Source: Streptomyces mayonensis
Lineage (GTDB): Bacteria > Actinomycetota > Actinomycetes > Streptomycetales > Streptomycetaceae
DNA length: 43,475 nt
NCBI RefSeq assembly: GCF_018982965.1
Contig: NZ_JACBYP010000068.1
Location: 1-43,475 of the forward strand
Reading direction: 5' to 3'
Both the position numbers and the translations under genes were made by a program. Shown here piece by piece: positions 42,471 to 43,475 of this stretch. A model generated the notes under the pieces. The model was not told the origin of the DNA. It made no database searches and saw nothing but the letters and a program-made list of their open reading frames with translations. Position 1 is the stretch's first letter. Each line of letters begins with the position of its first letter.

Positions 42471-43475
42471 ATGCCGGCCGGAGGGACTCCGCAACAGCCC
42501 GGCGGCACACGGGCTGCGGAACACGATCGCCTGATCGCGGGGCGGTACCGGCTGCACCAACTGCTGGGCAGCGGCGGCATGGGGACGGTGTGGCGCGCCG
42601 AGGACGAACTGCTCGGCCGGGACGTGGCGTTGAAGCGCATGCACGTCCCGCCCCACCTCTCCGACGAAGAACGCGAGCGGCTCTACGAGCGCACCCGCCG
42701 GGAGGCCCGCAGCGCAGCGCGGATCACGCACCCGGGCGTCATCGTCGTACACGACGTCGTCGACGACGTACCGGGCGCCACCGACCCGGCACATGCCGCC
42801 GGCTCCGCCCTGCCGTGCATCGTCATGGAGTACGTCCGTTCCCGCACCCTCGCGGAAGTTCTGGCCGAACAAGGGCCCCTGCCCCCGGCCGAGGCGGCCC
42901 GGATAGGCCACCGGATGGTGGCCGCGCTGAGCGCCGCCCATGCGGCGGGCGTGCTGCACCGCGACGTGAAACCGGGCAACGTCCTGCTCGCCGCGGACGG
43001 CCGGGTGGTGCTCACCGACTTCGGCATCGCCGTGTCCACCGGCACCTCCACCCTCACGAGGACCGGCGAGATCGTCGGCTCGGTCGGCTACCTCGCCCCC
43101 GAGCGGGTCCGCGGCCGCACCCCCGGTCCCGCCTCCGACCTGTGGTCGCTCGGCGCGACCCTCTTCGAGGCCGTCGAGGGGTACAGCCCGTTCCGGCGCG
43201 AGACCGCCATGGAGACGGTGTACGCGATCGGCGTCGACCCGCTCCCGCCCCTCGCCGCGCAGGGCCCGGTGGCCGATCTGATCGCCGAACTCCTCGCCAA
43301 GGAGCCGGAGTCACGGCCCGGTGCCGCCGAGGCCGAGCAACGCCTGGGCGCTGCAGCCGTCTCTCCGGCGACGGCGGCTGCCGACACCGTGCGGTTCCCC
43401 GCGCCCGGCACACATCCCGAGGTGCCGCCGGCCCCCTCCGTGACGGTACCCGCGGTGCCCGCCCCCGACGCCGCC
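42471..43475 (+). CDS. Serine/threonine protein kinase, partial at right edge
   Basis: The first 335 codons of a bacterial Pkn-type kinase; the gene continues beyond the window. The Gly loop is LGSGGMGTVW, ATP Lys55 is in VALKRM, the catalytic loop is HRDVKPGN (Asp165), Asp183 is in DFGIA, and the activation segment GSVGYLAPE is followed by SDLWSLGATLFE. A Pro/Ala-rich linker starts at about residue 300, as in kinases that have an outer-surface sensor after one membrane segment, but that part is not visible. The ATG has GGGAGG 7 bases ahead. It should phosphorylate proteins on Ser/Thr; the signal is unknown. Confidence 0.92.
   Translation, partial: MPAGGTPQQPGGTRAAEHDRLIAGRYRLHQLLGSGGMGTVWRAEDELLGRDVALKRMHVPPHLSDEERERLYERTRREARSAARITHPGVIVVHDVVDDVPGATDPAHAAGSALPCIVMEYVRSRTLAEVLAEQGPLPPAEAARIGHRMVAALSAAHAAGVLHRDVKPGNVLLAADGRVVLTDFGIAVSTGTSTLTRTGEIVGSVGYLAPERVRGRTPGPASDLWSLGATLFEAVEGYSPFRRETAMETVYAIGVDPLPPLAAQGPVADLIAELLAKEPESRPGAAEAEQRLGAAAVSPATAAADTVRFPAPGTHPEVPPAPSVTVPAVPAPDAA

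Overview
The window is a high-GC actinomycete chromosome segment and almost certainly comes from a Streptomyces. Codon third positions are nearly all G or C, GTG starts are common, and sugar ABC genes lack their own ATPase. Shine-Dalgarno sites are mostly GGAG-like. It holds about 30 intact genes plus several decayed ones, in three blocks.

Block 1 (1-23.6 kb). After a secreted DUF4832 protein, a GNAT acetyltransferase and a MerR regulator facing a VOC protein comes a self-contained alpha-mannoside utilisation locus. It has four transcription units: (a) lipoprotein binding protein, two ABC permeases and two GH38 alpha-mannosidases (minus strand); (b) a mannose-6-phosphate-isomerase-like protein, a ROK sugar kinase and a LacI repressor (minus); (c) an MFS sugar porter (minus); (d) a secreted 1275-residue GH92 exo-alpha-mannosidase with two discoidin-like domains and a fibronectin III domain (plus). 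Near-identical LacI-type operators, variants of TTAACGTTAA, lie in front of all four units, so LacI probably controls the locus and itself. The likely flow is: GH92 trims mannosides outside the cell, ABC and MFS import, GH38 enzymes finish hydrolysis in the cytoplasm, ROK phosphorylates, and the isomerase feeds glycolysis.

Block 2 (23.6-39.6 kb). An RpiR regulator, a beta-hydroxyacid dehydrogenase, an aldehyde dehydrogenase (ALDH) and a DUF3100 membrane protein formed one leftward cluster. The ALDH gene is cut in two by an 11,077-bp insertion (25167-36243). The insertion has 16-bp imperfect terminal inverted repeats (13/16) and a 3-bp TCA/TGA target duplication. Removing it rebuilds the ALDH frame exactly. 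The insertion carries a zinc-ribbon/DUF6192/small winged-helix-like gene cassette, an IS5-family transposase, a formaldehyde dehydrogenase, a DJ-1/PfpI protein, an ABM monooxygenase, a GlcG/HbpS protein, an aldo-keto reductase and a sarcosine-oxidase-like flavoenzyme. It also holds many gene fragments: a second decayed copy of the small winged-helix-like gene, a second GlcG, ADH tails, a PP2C end, a SRPBCC stub and a Tn3 transposase end.

Block 3 (39.7 kb to the end). A short-chain dehydrogenase, the frameshifted tail of a DHA2-type MFS exporter, a secreted PQQ-type sugar dehydrogenase and the first 335 codons of a Ser/Thr protein kinase that runs off the right edge. No tRNA, rRNA or CRISPR array was seen. 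All function calls rest on motif recognition by eye, with no database search.
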